Assembly (NCBI GenBank): GCA_910583885.1
Contig: CAJUAC010000103.1
Location: 1 to 7,044, forward strand
Source: an uncultured Oscillospiraceae bacterium
GTDB taxonomy: Bacteria > Bacillota > Clostridia > Oscillospirales > Oscillospiraceae
DNA: 7,044 nt
Reading direction: 5' to 3'
How positions within the stretch are numbered: position 1 is the first letter of the stretch; each line of letters begins with the position of its first letter. Under the pieces are notes generated by a model that was given only the letters and a program-made list of their open reading frames with translations, had not been told where the DNA came from and did not search any database. The position numbers and the translations under genes are program-made. Shown one piece after another: positions 1 through 5,074 of this stretch.

Positions 1-6
1 TGAGGA

Positions 7-29
7 ATGACAGGAGAGTTGATATAAGT
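7..29 (+). repeat. direct repeat copy 1, ATGACAGG-N5-TGATATAAGT
   Basis: Two exact blocks, ATGACAGG at 7-14 and TGATATAAGT at 20-29, separated by 5 bases. The same two blocks recur in the same order and orientation at 135-156 with 4 bases between them. Conserved blocks with a slightly variable spacer suggest a bipartite protein-binding site. Confidence 0.6.
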
Positions 30-53
30 TGAATCAGGGTTGAAATCCGTTGG
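18..53 (+). repeat. four helically phased GTTGA/GTTGG repeats
   Basis: GTTGA occurs at 18-22, 28-32 and 39-43 and GTTGG at 49-53, with start-to-start distances of 10, 11 and 10 bases. That is close to one DNA turn, so all copies face the same side of the helix. An inverted repeat, AGGGTT at 36-41 and AACCCT at 54-59, overlaps the last two units. This looks like a cooperative binding site, although short repeats can arise by chance. Confidence 0.45.
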
Positions 54-96
54 AACCCTAGAAAACACGGGAGTTAAGTAGGAACAGGCCAGATAC

Positions 97-148
97 GAGC
101 TATCTTATAAAAGTCGGAGCTAAAAAGAGGGCAGATGACAGGTATCTG
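97..148 (-). promoter_or_regulatory. possible activator-dependent minus-strand promoter
   Basis: On the minus strand TATAAGAT (102-109) resembles a -10 box but has no -35 box at the expected distance (GCCCTC at 127-132). A dyad, CAGAT at 132-136 and ATCTG at 144-148 with a 7-base spacer, would lie about 35 to 51 bases upstream of a start near 97. That recalls the Mor-dependent middle promoter of Mu, which lacks a -35 box and has an upstream dyad. Alternatively the same dyad followed by CCCTCTTTTT on the minus strand is a weak intrinsic terminator. The two readings cannot be told apart here. Confidence 0.2.
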
Positions 149-156
149 ATATAAGT
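135..156 (+). repeat. direct repeat copy 2, ATGACAGG-N4-TGATATAAGT
   Basis: ATGACAGG at 135-142 and TGATATAAGT at 147-156, matching 18 bases of copy 1, 128 bases to its right. A weaker partial copy, ATGACAGTTATCTC at 287-300, matches 12 of 14 bases of 135-148. The copy also overlaps a small dyad (132-148). Confidence 0.6.
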
Positions 157-163
157 ACACAAG

Positions 164-520
164 CTATGCAGGGATGCTGCACAAGAGCTGCAAAGGGTAG
201 GTGATAGAGAAAACGACAAGGTAAAAAATCATGATAGGATGTCCCGCATGTGTACACCTGCATATTGCATCCCCTTGTATGGCTCCATGACAGTTATCTC
301 GCCCGAAGACCGAAAGAAAAAGAATCCGCAAATTTATCATCTCCATGATACCGCTGTCGTGTTGATGTGGACAACTCGTGAAAGAAGTAAGACGACATGC
401 TGGGTGCGGGATGTACTCGACAATGTGTGGATTGTGATCAGGAACGAAAGAGAAGATGATTGAAAAGAAAAAGGCCGCCAGGAACAACCTGACAGCCTGA
501 ATTGTATCGGAGAGAGTCAT
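164..520 (-). CDS. doubtful small membrane ORF (118 aa)
   Basis: The ATG at 520 overlaps the ASCH stop as ATGA, like several starts in this operon. The N-terminus has a hydrophobic stretch (AVRLFLAAFFFSIIFSFV, about 9-26) and a second one lies near the C-terminus (about 98-115), so a holin-like or other small membrane protein is possible. Against this, there is no Shine-Dalgarno sequence, the Cys/His/Phe-rich middle is unlike the upstream proteins and resembles an antisense translation, and a 74-codon frame is open on the other strand (239-463). An ATGA overlap with a TGA stop also arises by chance about one time in four. It could be non-coding. Confidence 0.3.
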   Translation of the reverse strand: MTLSDTIQAVRLFLAAFFFSIIFSFVPDHNPHIVEYIPHPACRLTSFTSCPHQHDSGIMEMINLRILFLSVFGRDNCHGAIQGDAICRCTHAGHPIMIFYLVVFSITYPLQLLCSIPA

Positions 521-945
521 CTGGCTGCATGCACCAGGCGTGGGTGTCCGGTCTGGCATCGGAATTGATGATACATCTCTTGCCTAAGATATCGGAATCC
601 CTGAGGAGCTGGAAGCATCCAAAATCCGGTAGGGTACTCATAGACATTGCCGAGACGGTATGCGATAGCTATCTCCTGATCCTGGTAGTATAGATCGTAC
701 TGCTTGCGCGTAATACCGCAGCCATCCTTGACGACATCCCATACAGTATCGATATAGCCGACATGGGTACTAATCAGGTCAACCTCGCCAACGATCCGTG
801 ATACCGGGGCAGTAGCGTAGATGATCAATCCATCCACCCCTCTGGGTGAGTGGGTGACCTTGCGCAGCTCCCATATCTTGGAGCCATCCCGGTACATATC
901 CCAGTACTGAGGAAGCAAGGGTATCAGAGCAAGCCTCCTGCTCAT
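517..945 (-). CDS. ASCH-domain (PUA-like) protein
   Basis: A 142-residue protein with the ASCH hallmark GxKxxExR, seen as G21-S-K23-I-W-E26-L-R28. It is preceded by the typical start of the fold (LALIPLLPQYWDMYRDG) and followed by a strand-turn-strand GLIIYATAPVSRIVGEVDL at 39-57. ASCH domains are PUA-like beta barrels thought to bind RNA or modified bases; characterised members include the bacterial N4-acetylcytidine amidohydrolase YqfB and an ASCH ribonuclease. Which activity, if any, applies here cannot be read. The C-terminal 30 residues look less conserved and could be extra. It starts at 945 with a strong ribosome binding site and an ATGA overlap with the preceding gene, so it is part of the early operon. 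A phage protein acting on nucleic-acid modification or host translation is a reasonable inference. Confidence 0.85.
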   Translation of the reverse strand: MSRRLALIPLLPQYWDMYRDGSKIWELRKVTHSPRGVDGLIIYATAPVSRIVGEVDLISTHVGYIDTVWDVVKDGCGITRKQYDLYYQDQEIAIAYRLGNVYEYPTGFWMLPAPQGFRYLRQEMYHQFRCQTGHPRLVHAAR

Positions 946-1583
946 GGCTGCACCTCCTGATCTGGCATCCATATATTACTGCGGAATCCCCGCTTGGTGG
1001 ACTTATGCGGCCCAGGAGTGGGAACAATACGTACAGCCCCGACATGATCAGCCAGCCTGCCGGGCGGCATGGTGTCGCGGCGGGCATGCGGCTCGTAGGT
1101 CTCCTGGCCGGTCTCGGCGGCCAGCTTGCGGGCCTCTGATCGTCCCCGGTTGATCACCGTATACATCAGGTGCCGGACGTGTTCCACGGCGGCCCAGTTG
1201 CGTAATGCCTGGTACACATCCCGGCCCGTGCAAGGCAGGTGCAGCTGGTCGCGCACGATCTCAGCCAGATAGTCCGGAGTTATCTCATAGCGTTGCATGG
1301 CATCATCAAGCAGGTGGATGGCCTTGTCCATCTCCGACCAGGTACGGTCCTTGACAGGCGCACAGCCAAGATAAGATGCCAGCCTATTATAGATAGGCAC
1401 GTAGTGCTCCTGGGTGGCTTTGGTCAGTGACTCGGTGATCCCTGTGGCAGCCCAGACCTCGTCGTGCCTCCAATCCGTCAGGGACGGGAGGGGGCATCCC
1501 TGGGACTGGATACGCTTGTAGGCCTTGCCGGCCATAATGGACAGTACGGCAATCTGTCGCTTGGTAAGTGGCTTATTGCTCAT
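942..1583 (-). CDS. 213-aa phage protein in the GemA/Gp16 position
   Basis: The N-terminus (LTKRQIAVLSIMAGKAYKRI) and the segment WRHDEVWAATGITES at about 38-52 resemble, from memory, small DNA-binding proteins of Mu-like phages. Residues about 100-155 carry an EITPDYLAEIVRDQL segment and an MYTVINRGRSEARK segment, similar in style to the iardqf / lyTlrNRa pattern of regulatory proteins near GemA. Position just after Gam fits GemA of Mu, but no diagnostic GemA core was found, so the assignment is by position. The C-terminal third is basic and proline-rich. The ATG at 1583 has no Shine-Dalgarno sequence and overlaps the previous gene by 11 bases; its TGA overlaps the next ATG (ATGA). Probable role in regulation or host takeover; unproven. 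Confidence 0.8.
   Translation of the reverse strand: MSNKPLTKRQIAVLSIMAGKAYKRIQSQGCPLPSLTDWRHDEVWAATGITESLTKATQEHYVPIYNRLASYLGCAPVKDRTWSEMDKAIHLLDDAMQRYEITPDYLAEIVRDQLHLPCTGRDVYQALRNWAAVEHVRHLMYTVINRGRSEARKLAAETGQETYEPHARRDTMPPGRLADHVGAVRIVPTPGPHKSTKRGFRSNIWMPDQEVQP
953..958 (-). promoter_or_regulatory. Shine-Dalgarno AGGAGG for the ASCH gene
   Basis: AGGAGG on the minus strand lies 7 bases before the ATG at 945 and within the end of the preceding gene. It decides this start against the in-frame ATG at 972, which would place the site inside the coding region. Confidence 0.85.
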
Positions 1584-1743
1584 GATCGGATTGTTGTTCG
1601 GAATTTTGTAAAGCCTTGATCAGTTGTTGCCGCTGCTTGGGTGTCAGATAGACAAGAGTGGCTGTTGCTCCTCCTCTTTCAGTGCCCGTCCAGATAGTCA
1701 GCAGGGTTTGGTATCCATAGTCTTTAACCTCAATCTTAGTCAT
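1573..1743 (-). CDS. very small protein of unknown function (56 aa)
   Basis: Not recognised. It reads as two or three short beta strands (KIEVKDYGYQTLLTIWTG, then TATLVYL) followed by a helix of the LTPKQRQQLIKAL type and a Gln/Ser-rich end, a plausible small folded domain. AGGAG at 1752-1756 lies 8 bases before the ATG at 1743. The gene overlaps Gam by 8 bases upstream and the next gene by 11 bases downstream, exactly filling what would otherwise be a 152-base hole in the operon. These three points make it likely real despite its size. Confidence 0.7.
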   Translation of the reverse strand: MTKIEVKDYGYQTLLTIWTGTERGGATATLVYLTPKQRQQLIKALQNSEQQSDHEQ

Positions 1744-2257
1744 CCCTGGTGCTCCTCTCTACATAGAAAGTCTCCACCTGTCTGATCTCCAACCCCAGCT
1801 TGGCGAGCTTGTGAGGCTTGACATGCTGGCGGATCGCGTCCTTGTCAGGAGTCACCTTGGTGACCAGGTACGCCTTGCGGCGCGTAGTCTTGAGCAGGGC
1901 GACAATCTTGTCCCACGTCCAGCCCTTGGCGGGCTTGAGGGTGGGCTGCCCCAGACGGTAACCGTAGGTGGTCAGGGCAGTGGTACCGGATTTTCGGCCC
2001 TTGGAAAAAAGCTCGTCCCTGCGAGGTGATGCCCATTGCTCGGCCAGTTTGGTGAGCCGGTCAATTTCCCTGGTCAGCTCGCTGATTTTGGGGTCGTGAT
2101 CTGTGAGCACTTGCTGCATGGCGGTCTCCTTGGCGGCCTGCAAGGTATCCAGCTCGACACCTTTGCGGGCGATGTCGTCCAGAGTCTGATAAAATTCAGC
2201 CTTATCCTTAATAACCTGCTGGTCGGTTGCTTTAGTGGTTGTGCGTATTTTACCCAT
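1736..2257 (-). CDS. gam: Mu Gam-like host-nuclease inhibitor (DNA-end protection)
   Basis: A 173-residue homologue of the Mu Gam family, which binds double-stranded DNA ends and shields them from RecBCD-type exonucleases and is structurally related to Ku. After a basic N-terminus the protein has a long coiled-coil helix (about 18-75, with LTREIDRLTKLAEQW), then the family hallmark RDELF followed by a beta-rich part (GTTALTTYGYRLGQPTLK), a KGWTWDKIVALL helix, a YLVTKVTPDKDAI segment and the closing beta strand near IRQVETFYVE. Length matches Mu Gam (174). The ATG at 2257 is chosen because the longer frame to 2371 covers the preceding gene; this start overlaps that gene's stop by 8 bases. The leader has no Shine-Dalgarno sequence and is C/A-rich. 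Its stop overlaps the next ORF by 8 bases. It is the strongest evidence that the element is a Mu-like phage. Confidence 0.93.
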   Translation of the reverse strand: MGKIRTTTKATDQQVIKDKAEFYQTLDDIARKGVELDTLQAAKETAMQQVLTDHDPKISELTREIDRLTKLAEQWASPRRDELFSKGRKSGTTALTTYGYRLGQPTLKPAKGWTWDKIVALLKTTRRKAYLVTKVTPDKDAIRQHVKPHKLAKLGLEIRQVETFYVERSTRDD

Positions 2258-2525
2258 TGTTGCGTGTATGTTGTTTGTTAAGTTGTTTGCGTTTCCTGGC
2301 CAGCATGTCGACGACATGCTGCCAGGTGAGGTCTGGCGTGGCGCTGAGCCACTCCAAAAATCTCTCTCCATCTACAGGGACGTAGCGCTCGCCGAGATGC
2401 TCCAGGCGGATGGCGATCATGCCCGGCCAGCGGGGGTCGCAGACTTCCCAGTGATCACACGCGCCGGGGAAACGGGAGAGTTGCAGGCCGATGAGATAGG
2501 CCAGTGTATTGGGATCATAGGTCAT
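2250..2525 (-). CDS. small early-region protein of unknown function (91 aa)
   Basis: Not recognised. The sequence is aromatic-rich in the middle (DHWEVCDPRWPG, then GERFLEWL) and ends in a strongly basic helix (MLARKRKQLNKQHTRNNG), so it may bind nucleic acid or an acidic partner. The ATG at 2525 overlaps the previous stop (ATGA); no Shine-Dalgarno sequence is seen, so translation probably depends on coupling. Its TAA overlaps the Gam start by 8 bases, which places it in the same translational unit as Gam. Confidence 0.75.
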   Translation of the reverse strand: MTYDPNTLAYLIGLQLSRFPGACDHWEVCDPRWPGMIAIRLEHLGERYVPVDGERFLEWLSATPDLTWQHVVDMLARKRKQLNKQHTRNNG

Positions 2526-2767
2526 GGCTGGTCAATGTAGATGTAGACGGGAGGAATGGGATTAACAGGTTCGGCTCTATTGATCAGCTTGTGTACCAGA
2601 TCATCGGATGAAAGATGATTGCCGTGATTGGCGCGGTTCAGCTCTGAGCGGATGCCCTCAGTCATGATTCTTCGGCACTCCGGGCAGACCGCATAGGTCT
2701 GCCCATGGCGCTGGATGATCTCCAGGCGAGCGTGCCGGTGGTAATAGCAGTAGATGTCCTCATTCAT
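2522..2767 (-). CDS. small zinc-ribbon-like protein (81 aa)
   Basis: Four potential zinc ligands form a CxxH (C7, H10) and a CPEC (C28, C31) pair, separated by 17 residues with a basic, partly beta-like stretch between them. This is the spacing of a small treble-clef or zinc-ribbon fold. The C-terminal half is helical and ends in a proline-rich tail (PIPPVYIYIDQP). Such short zinc proteins in phage early regions often bind nucleic acid or host proteins, but no specific role can be read here. The ATG at 2767 is preferred over the upstream ATG at 2791 because GAGGG lies 5 bases before it; this gives an 8-base overlap with the previous gene. The stop overlaps the next start as ATGA. Confidence 0.8.
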   Translation of the reverse strand: MNEDIYCYYHRHARLEIIQRHGQTYAVCPECRRIMTEGIRSELNRANHGNHLSSDDLVHKLINRAEPVNPIPPVYIYIDQP

Positions 2768-3068
2768 GGCGGCCCTCTTTGGAAGCATCAAAAAAGCGAG
2801 GCAGGAAACGCTTACTCAGTTCTCCCGTGTTGCGATTAAGGTGCGCGTTGATGCCGGAGATATCGTGCATGAAGTTGAAGTTATCGGCCTGTTCCATATC
2901 GGCGAGCTTTAACGGACACCCGTTGCAATGACATGCTTCCAGGTCCATCTGGATATCCAGCTCATCGACGTCGGTATTGCCGTATTTGCGGTAAAGGGCG
3001 ACAGCCCGCTTGGCGATGCGTTCAATGATTTCGCGCTCTTCTGTAGTGGCTGTAAATAAGTCTTTCAT
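2760..3068 (-). CDS. small phage protein with CHCxxC cluster (102 aa), possibly DUF6874-like
   Basis: Residues 5-30 look like a charged helix (TATTEEREIIERIAKRAVAL). They are followed by MDLEACHCNGCPLKLADME at 41-59, then DNFNFMHDISGINAHLNRN at 62-80 and LPRFF near 89-93. This arrangement matches, from memory, a small family found in Mu-like phages (DUF6874); that match is unverified. C46, H47, C48 and C51 could bind a metal, but no second Cys pair is visible, so zinc binding is only possible. The start is secure: AGGAGG lies 7 bases before the ATG at 3068, which overlaps the previous stop. Its own stop overlaps the next gene by 8 bases. Function unknown. Confidence 0.8.
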   Translation of the reverse strand: MKDLFTATTEEREIIERIAKRAVALYRKYGNTDVDELDIQMDLEACHCNGCPLKLADMEQADNFNFMHDISGINAHLNRNTGELSKRFLPRFFDASKEGRHE

Positions 3069-3343
3069 TGTTTGCCCTCCTGTTTGCGATTGATGACATC
3101 GGTCATTACCTCGCCGATGGCGTCCGTGTTGCTGGCAATGACCGTCTTGAGCAGCGCGTCGATACGTGACGCCGGCGTTTCGTGGTCGGCCGCCCGGAGG
3201 GGTTCGCTGTAAATAGCCAGCCCTTGCTTGCCCGTGTCCGTGATGACATCCTCAATATGGAGGATATAATGGCCGCCTCTGGGGGCCGGCTTGACATTGG
3301 GGGCTTGCTGCCCCCTGTCCTGTTGATGGTTGGTGTTGTACAT
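3065..3343 (-). CDS. small early-region protein of unknown function (92 aa)
   Basis: Not recognised. The N-terminus is polar and Asn/Gln-rich (MYNTNHQQDRGQQ), followed by a probable beta-hairpin (GGHYILHIEDVITDTG) and a C-terminal helix pair ending in Lys/Gln. There are no Cys or membrane segments. The ATG at 3343 is preferred over the longer frame to 3472, which overlaps the gene before it and reads as an out-of-frame shadow. Its TGA overlaps the ATG of the next gene (ATGA), and the Shine-Dalgarno sequence for that gene lies inside the last codons of this one, so the two are probably translated together. Confidence 0.7.
   Translation of the reverse strand: MYNTNHQQDRGQQAPNVKPAPRGGHYILHIEDVITDTGKQGLAIYSEPLRAADHETPASRIDALLKTVIASNTDAIGEVMTDVINRKQEGKQ
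3076..3081 (-). promoter_or_regulatory. Shine-Dalgarno AGGAGG for the 102-aa gene
   Basis: AGGAGG on the minus strand lies 7 bases before the ATG at 3068, inside the last codons of the preceding gene. It decides this start and points to coupled translation. It is one of only a few strong ribosome binding sites in the window. Confidence 0.85.
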
Positions 3344-3353
3344 GATAATGGTG

Positions 3354-3710
3354 TTATTGGTTGGAAGCTGAGTCAGGCTGGTCGGCCTCGGACGGACCGA
3401 CGGTGATACTGGCCAGGCGGATATTGCCCAGCAGGGTGTGCAGATGAGATATGGCCAGATTGAGGGTGTCATAGTCCGTTTTGGTCAGGAGAGCCACCTT
3501 GCAGTGGCTGACCCGTTCAACATGGATATGCTGAGTGATGTAAAGCAGCTGACGGTGCCGTTCCCACTGCGCCTCGCTCAATACCGGGATGAGTTCCAGG
3601 GAAAGGCTGTGATGCGTGGTGATGAGGGTGTCGAGGTCAGCCAGGCGGAGGACCACATATCGGGTGCCTCCCAGGTCAACGATGGTGTACTTGATCGTCT
3701 TCTTGCGCAT
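3354..3710 (-). CDS. small early-region protein of unknown function (118 aa)
   Basis: Not recognised. The basic N-terminus (MRKKTIKYTIVDL) runs into a beta-rich start, then helices at about 44-70 and 82-98, ending in an acidic, Ser/Asp-rich tail. His residues are frequent (THH, HIH, SHC, HLH) but do not form a clear metal site. The frame stays open upstream to 3920, but that part lies over the preceding gene and has an out-of-frame composition, so the ATG at 3710 is chosen; it lies 19 bases after the preceding stop. No Shine-Dalgarno sequence is visible. The next gene begins 10 bases after its stop. Confidence 0.7.
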   Translation of the reverse strand: MRKKTIKYTIVDLGGTRYVVLRLADLDTLITTHHSLSLELIPVLSEAQWERHRQLLYITQHIHVERVSHCKVALLTKTDYDTLNLAISHLHTLLGNIRLASITVGPSEADQPDSASNQ

Positions 3711-3729
3711 GGTATGAGGCAGTTGGTAA

Positions 3730-3990
3730 TTAAATATCCTGCACGAGCATGGCGTCTCGCAGCAGAGTGAGGTCCCGCAGGATCTGGGGCAGCCGCTCGG
3801 AGGCATCGGTGAGGGCTTGGCAGATATCGCCCAGGGCGACTGGATCGGTCGTACCAATGGCTCCCCATGTTGCCATCGCCGTGTTGACGAGGGTGGCCAG
3901 TTGAGGGATGCTATCGCCAATCCGGATGGCGGCCAGGGTTTCCGGGGGGATCGTGATGGTGTGCACGTTTGTGTTGATGTCTTGTTGCAT
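3730..3990 (-). CDS. small early-region protein of unknown function (86 aa)
   Basis: Not recognised. The protein has a short Thr/Ile-rich N-terminus (VHTITIPPE) followed by what looks like two or three amphipathic helices (about 17-45 and 52-82), with no Cys, no membrane segment and no nucleotide-binding motif. It starts 19 bases after the ATPase stop. The ATG at 3990 has an A/C-rich leader (AACAATAAACAAAC just before it) and no Shine-Dalgarno sequence, much like the ATPase start. It is called because it fills the space between two colinear genes with normal spacing and protein-like composition. It could be a small DNA-binding or adaptor protein, but nothing shows this. Confidence 0.7.
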   Translation of the reverse strand: MQQDINTNVHTITIPPETLAAIRIGDSIPQLATLVNTAMATWGAIGTTDPVALGDICQALTDASERLPQILRDLTLLRDAMLVQDI

Positions 3991-4009
3991 GTTTGTTTAT
4001 TGTTTGGGG

Positions 4010-5050
4010 TTACACGTATTCCGGCATCTTGCCGGCTTCCATTTCTTCAAGCTTTTTGACGGCGGCCAGGTAGTAGTCCCAGGTGAGGTCAACCCCGGCA
4101 TTGTTGGCGGCCTCCACCCCCTTGCGCAGGCGTTTGGTGGTCTTGCCGAATCCGTACAGGTTGGCCTGCTGCTTGAGGGTGGCCAGCATGGCCCGGCTGG
4201 GGGACGGATAGCCGTAATAAGTCCACAGGGTTTCCAAGTCGCGGGTCTCGATATGGTCCGGGAGGCGGTAGATATTGGCCGCCCCGCGCTTGGAGGTCTG
4301 CTCCAGGATGCCTTTCCACTTGTCATTTTTTTCGACGTACTCGGCCAGCACGGGCGTGCCCACCAGGAGCATGCCGCACTGGGTCTCGTCGTAGATCTCC
4401 CTCAGCTGTTCAATGCCCTTGCGTCCGGTCTTGTCGCTGTCCAGCGCGTGGTGGATCTCGTCGACAATGAGCAGGTGCTCCGGAGTCAGGCGGTTGACAA
4501 TCTTGGCAATCTGGAACTCGGTGTTGCCCTTGACCGACAGGCCTAATTGGGCGGCAATGCGATAGAGCAGCCGTCCCGGACTGGTGACCACCGGGCAGCG
4601 CACCAGAATAACCGTACCGGGGTGGCGGCGGGCGTACTCCTTGAGCGCCCAGGTCTTGCCCCACTGCGTCTTGCCCACCAGCATGGAGGCGTACTGGTTG
4701 ACGTGGGTCAGCTCGGCAATCTGCATCACGTAGCGCGCCAGAGCCGTCTCAATAAACGGGCCATCCGAGGTTGACTGCTGGCGCAGGGCCAGCAGGCCGC
4801 ACAGGTCATCAAGCTTGGAAAGATGAGGGCCGGTCGGGGCCTGGTAAGCGCCAATCAGCAGGCGGTGCATGACCGTCGTGCTCACCGGCAGCTTGTCGGC
4901 CAGCGTGCGCAGCGTCCAGTCATGATCCACTGCGTAGTTGATCAGGTCGGTGAGCATCTTTTTGTGCGCCGGTTTGTACGGCGTATCCTGGATGCGGTCC
5001 AGATACCTGCTCAGGTTGGCATTGTTGTTGATTTTGGTAATATCGTCCAT
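4010..5050 (-). CDS. muB: MuB-like AAA+ ATPase, transposition target-selection protein
   Basis: A 346-residue ATPase that in Mu binds target DNA in its ATP form, stimulates the transposase and gives target immunity. Visible order: an N-terminal helical region with a helix-turn-helix (about 45-70, WTLRTLADKLPVSTTVMHRL) as in MuB; Walker A GKTQWGKT at 126-133; Walker B LLIVDE at 193-198 followed by IHH; a sensor-1-like LLVGTP at 228-233; and a helical C-terminal part rich in Lys and Glu. Mu MuB is 312 residues, so the size fits. The ATG at 5050 is the first in frame; the leader before it is A/C-rich with no Shine-Dalgarno sequence. It lies 24 bases after the transposase stop, the same order as Mu A and B. 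TniB or IstB type ATPases are relatives, but the Gam gene downstream favours a phage rather than a Tn7/Tn5090-like element. Confidence 0.92.
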   Translation of the reverse strand: MDDITKINNNANLSRYLDRIQDTPYKPAHKKMLTDLINYAVDHDWTLRTLADKLPVSTTVMHRLLIGAYQAPTGPHLSKLDDLCGLLALRQQSTSDGPFIETALARYVMQIAELTHVNQYASMLVGKTQWGKTWALKEYARRHPGTVILVRCPVVTSPGRLLYRIAAQLGLSVKGNTEFQIAKIVNRLTPEHLLIVDEIHHALDSDKTGRKGIEQLREIYDETQCGMLLVGTPVLAEYVEKNDKWKGILEQTSKRGAANIYRLPDHIETRDLETLWTYYGYPSPSRAMLATLKQQANLYGFGKTTKRLRKGVEAANNAGVDLTWDYYLAAVKKLEEMEAGKMPEYV

Positions 5051-5074
5051 ATTGTTATTATTGTGTCTGTTATG

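Larger units (their letters stand above)
1..163. other. repeat-rich stretch without a supported gene
   Basis: No credible coding frame is seen on either strand. The stretch is about 42% GC in the first 60 bases, against about 63% in the transposase. Besides the listed repeats it has GAGCTA at 97-102 and 117-122 and an AGATA-N5-TATCT inverted repeat near 91-106; TGCAG-N5-CTGCA (167-181) lies just to its right. The density of small repeats suggests a control region between the early genes and whatever lies left of the window. Confidence 0.5.

Noticed and set aside
167..181. TGCAG-N5-CTGCA hairpin as terminator of the operon
   Set aside because: The stem is only 5 bases and is not followed by a T-run on the minus strand, so it does not support a terminator.
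239..463. Plus-strand 74-codon frame at the left end
   Set aside because: It has a protein-like charge pattern but no ribosome binding site, no recognisable family, and runs against an otherwise one-directional operon. It overlaps the equally weak minus-strand frame, so neither can be preferred firmly; the minus one is listed only because it is coupled to the ASCH stop.
2258..2371. Longer N-terminus for Gam
   Set aside because: The extra 38 codons overlap the preceding gene in another frame, do not resemble Gam, and would remove the consistent short-overlap pattern of the operon.
3711..3920. Upstream extension of the 118-aa gene
   Set aside because: The 70 added residues (Pro/Ser/Cys-rich) lie antisense in style over the 86-aa gene and look out of frame.
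3908..4546. Plus-strand 212-codon frame opposite the ATPase
   Set aside because: It lies antisense to the MuB-like gene, whose Walker motifs are intact; the Gly/Val/Leu-rich composition is the usual shadow of a GC-rich gene.
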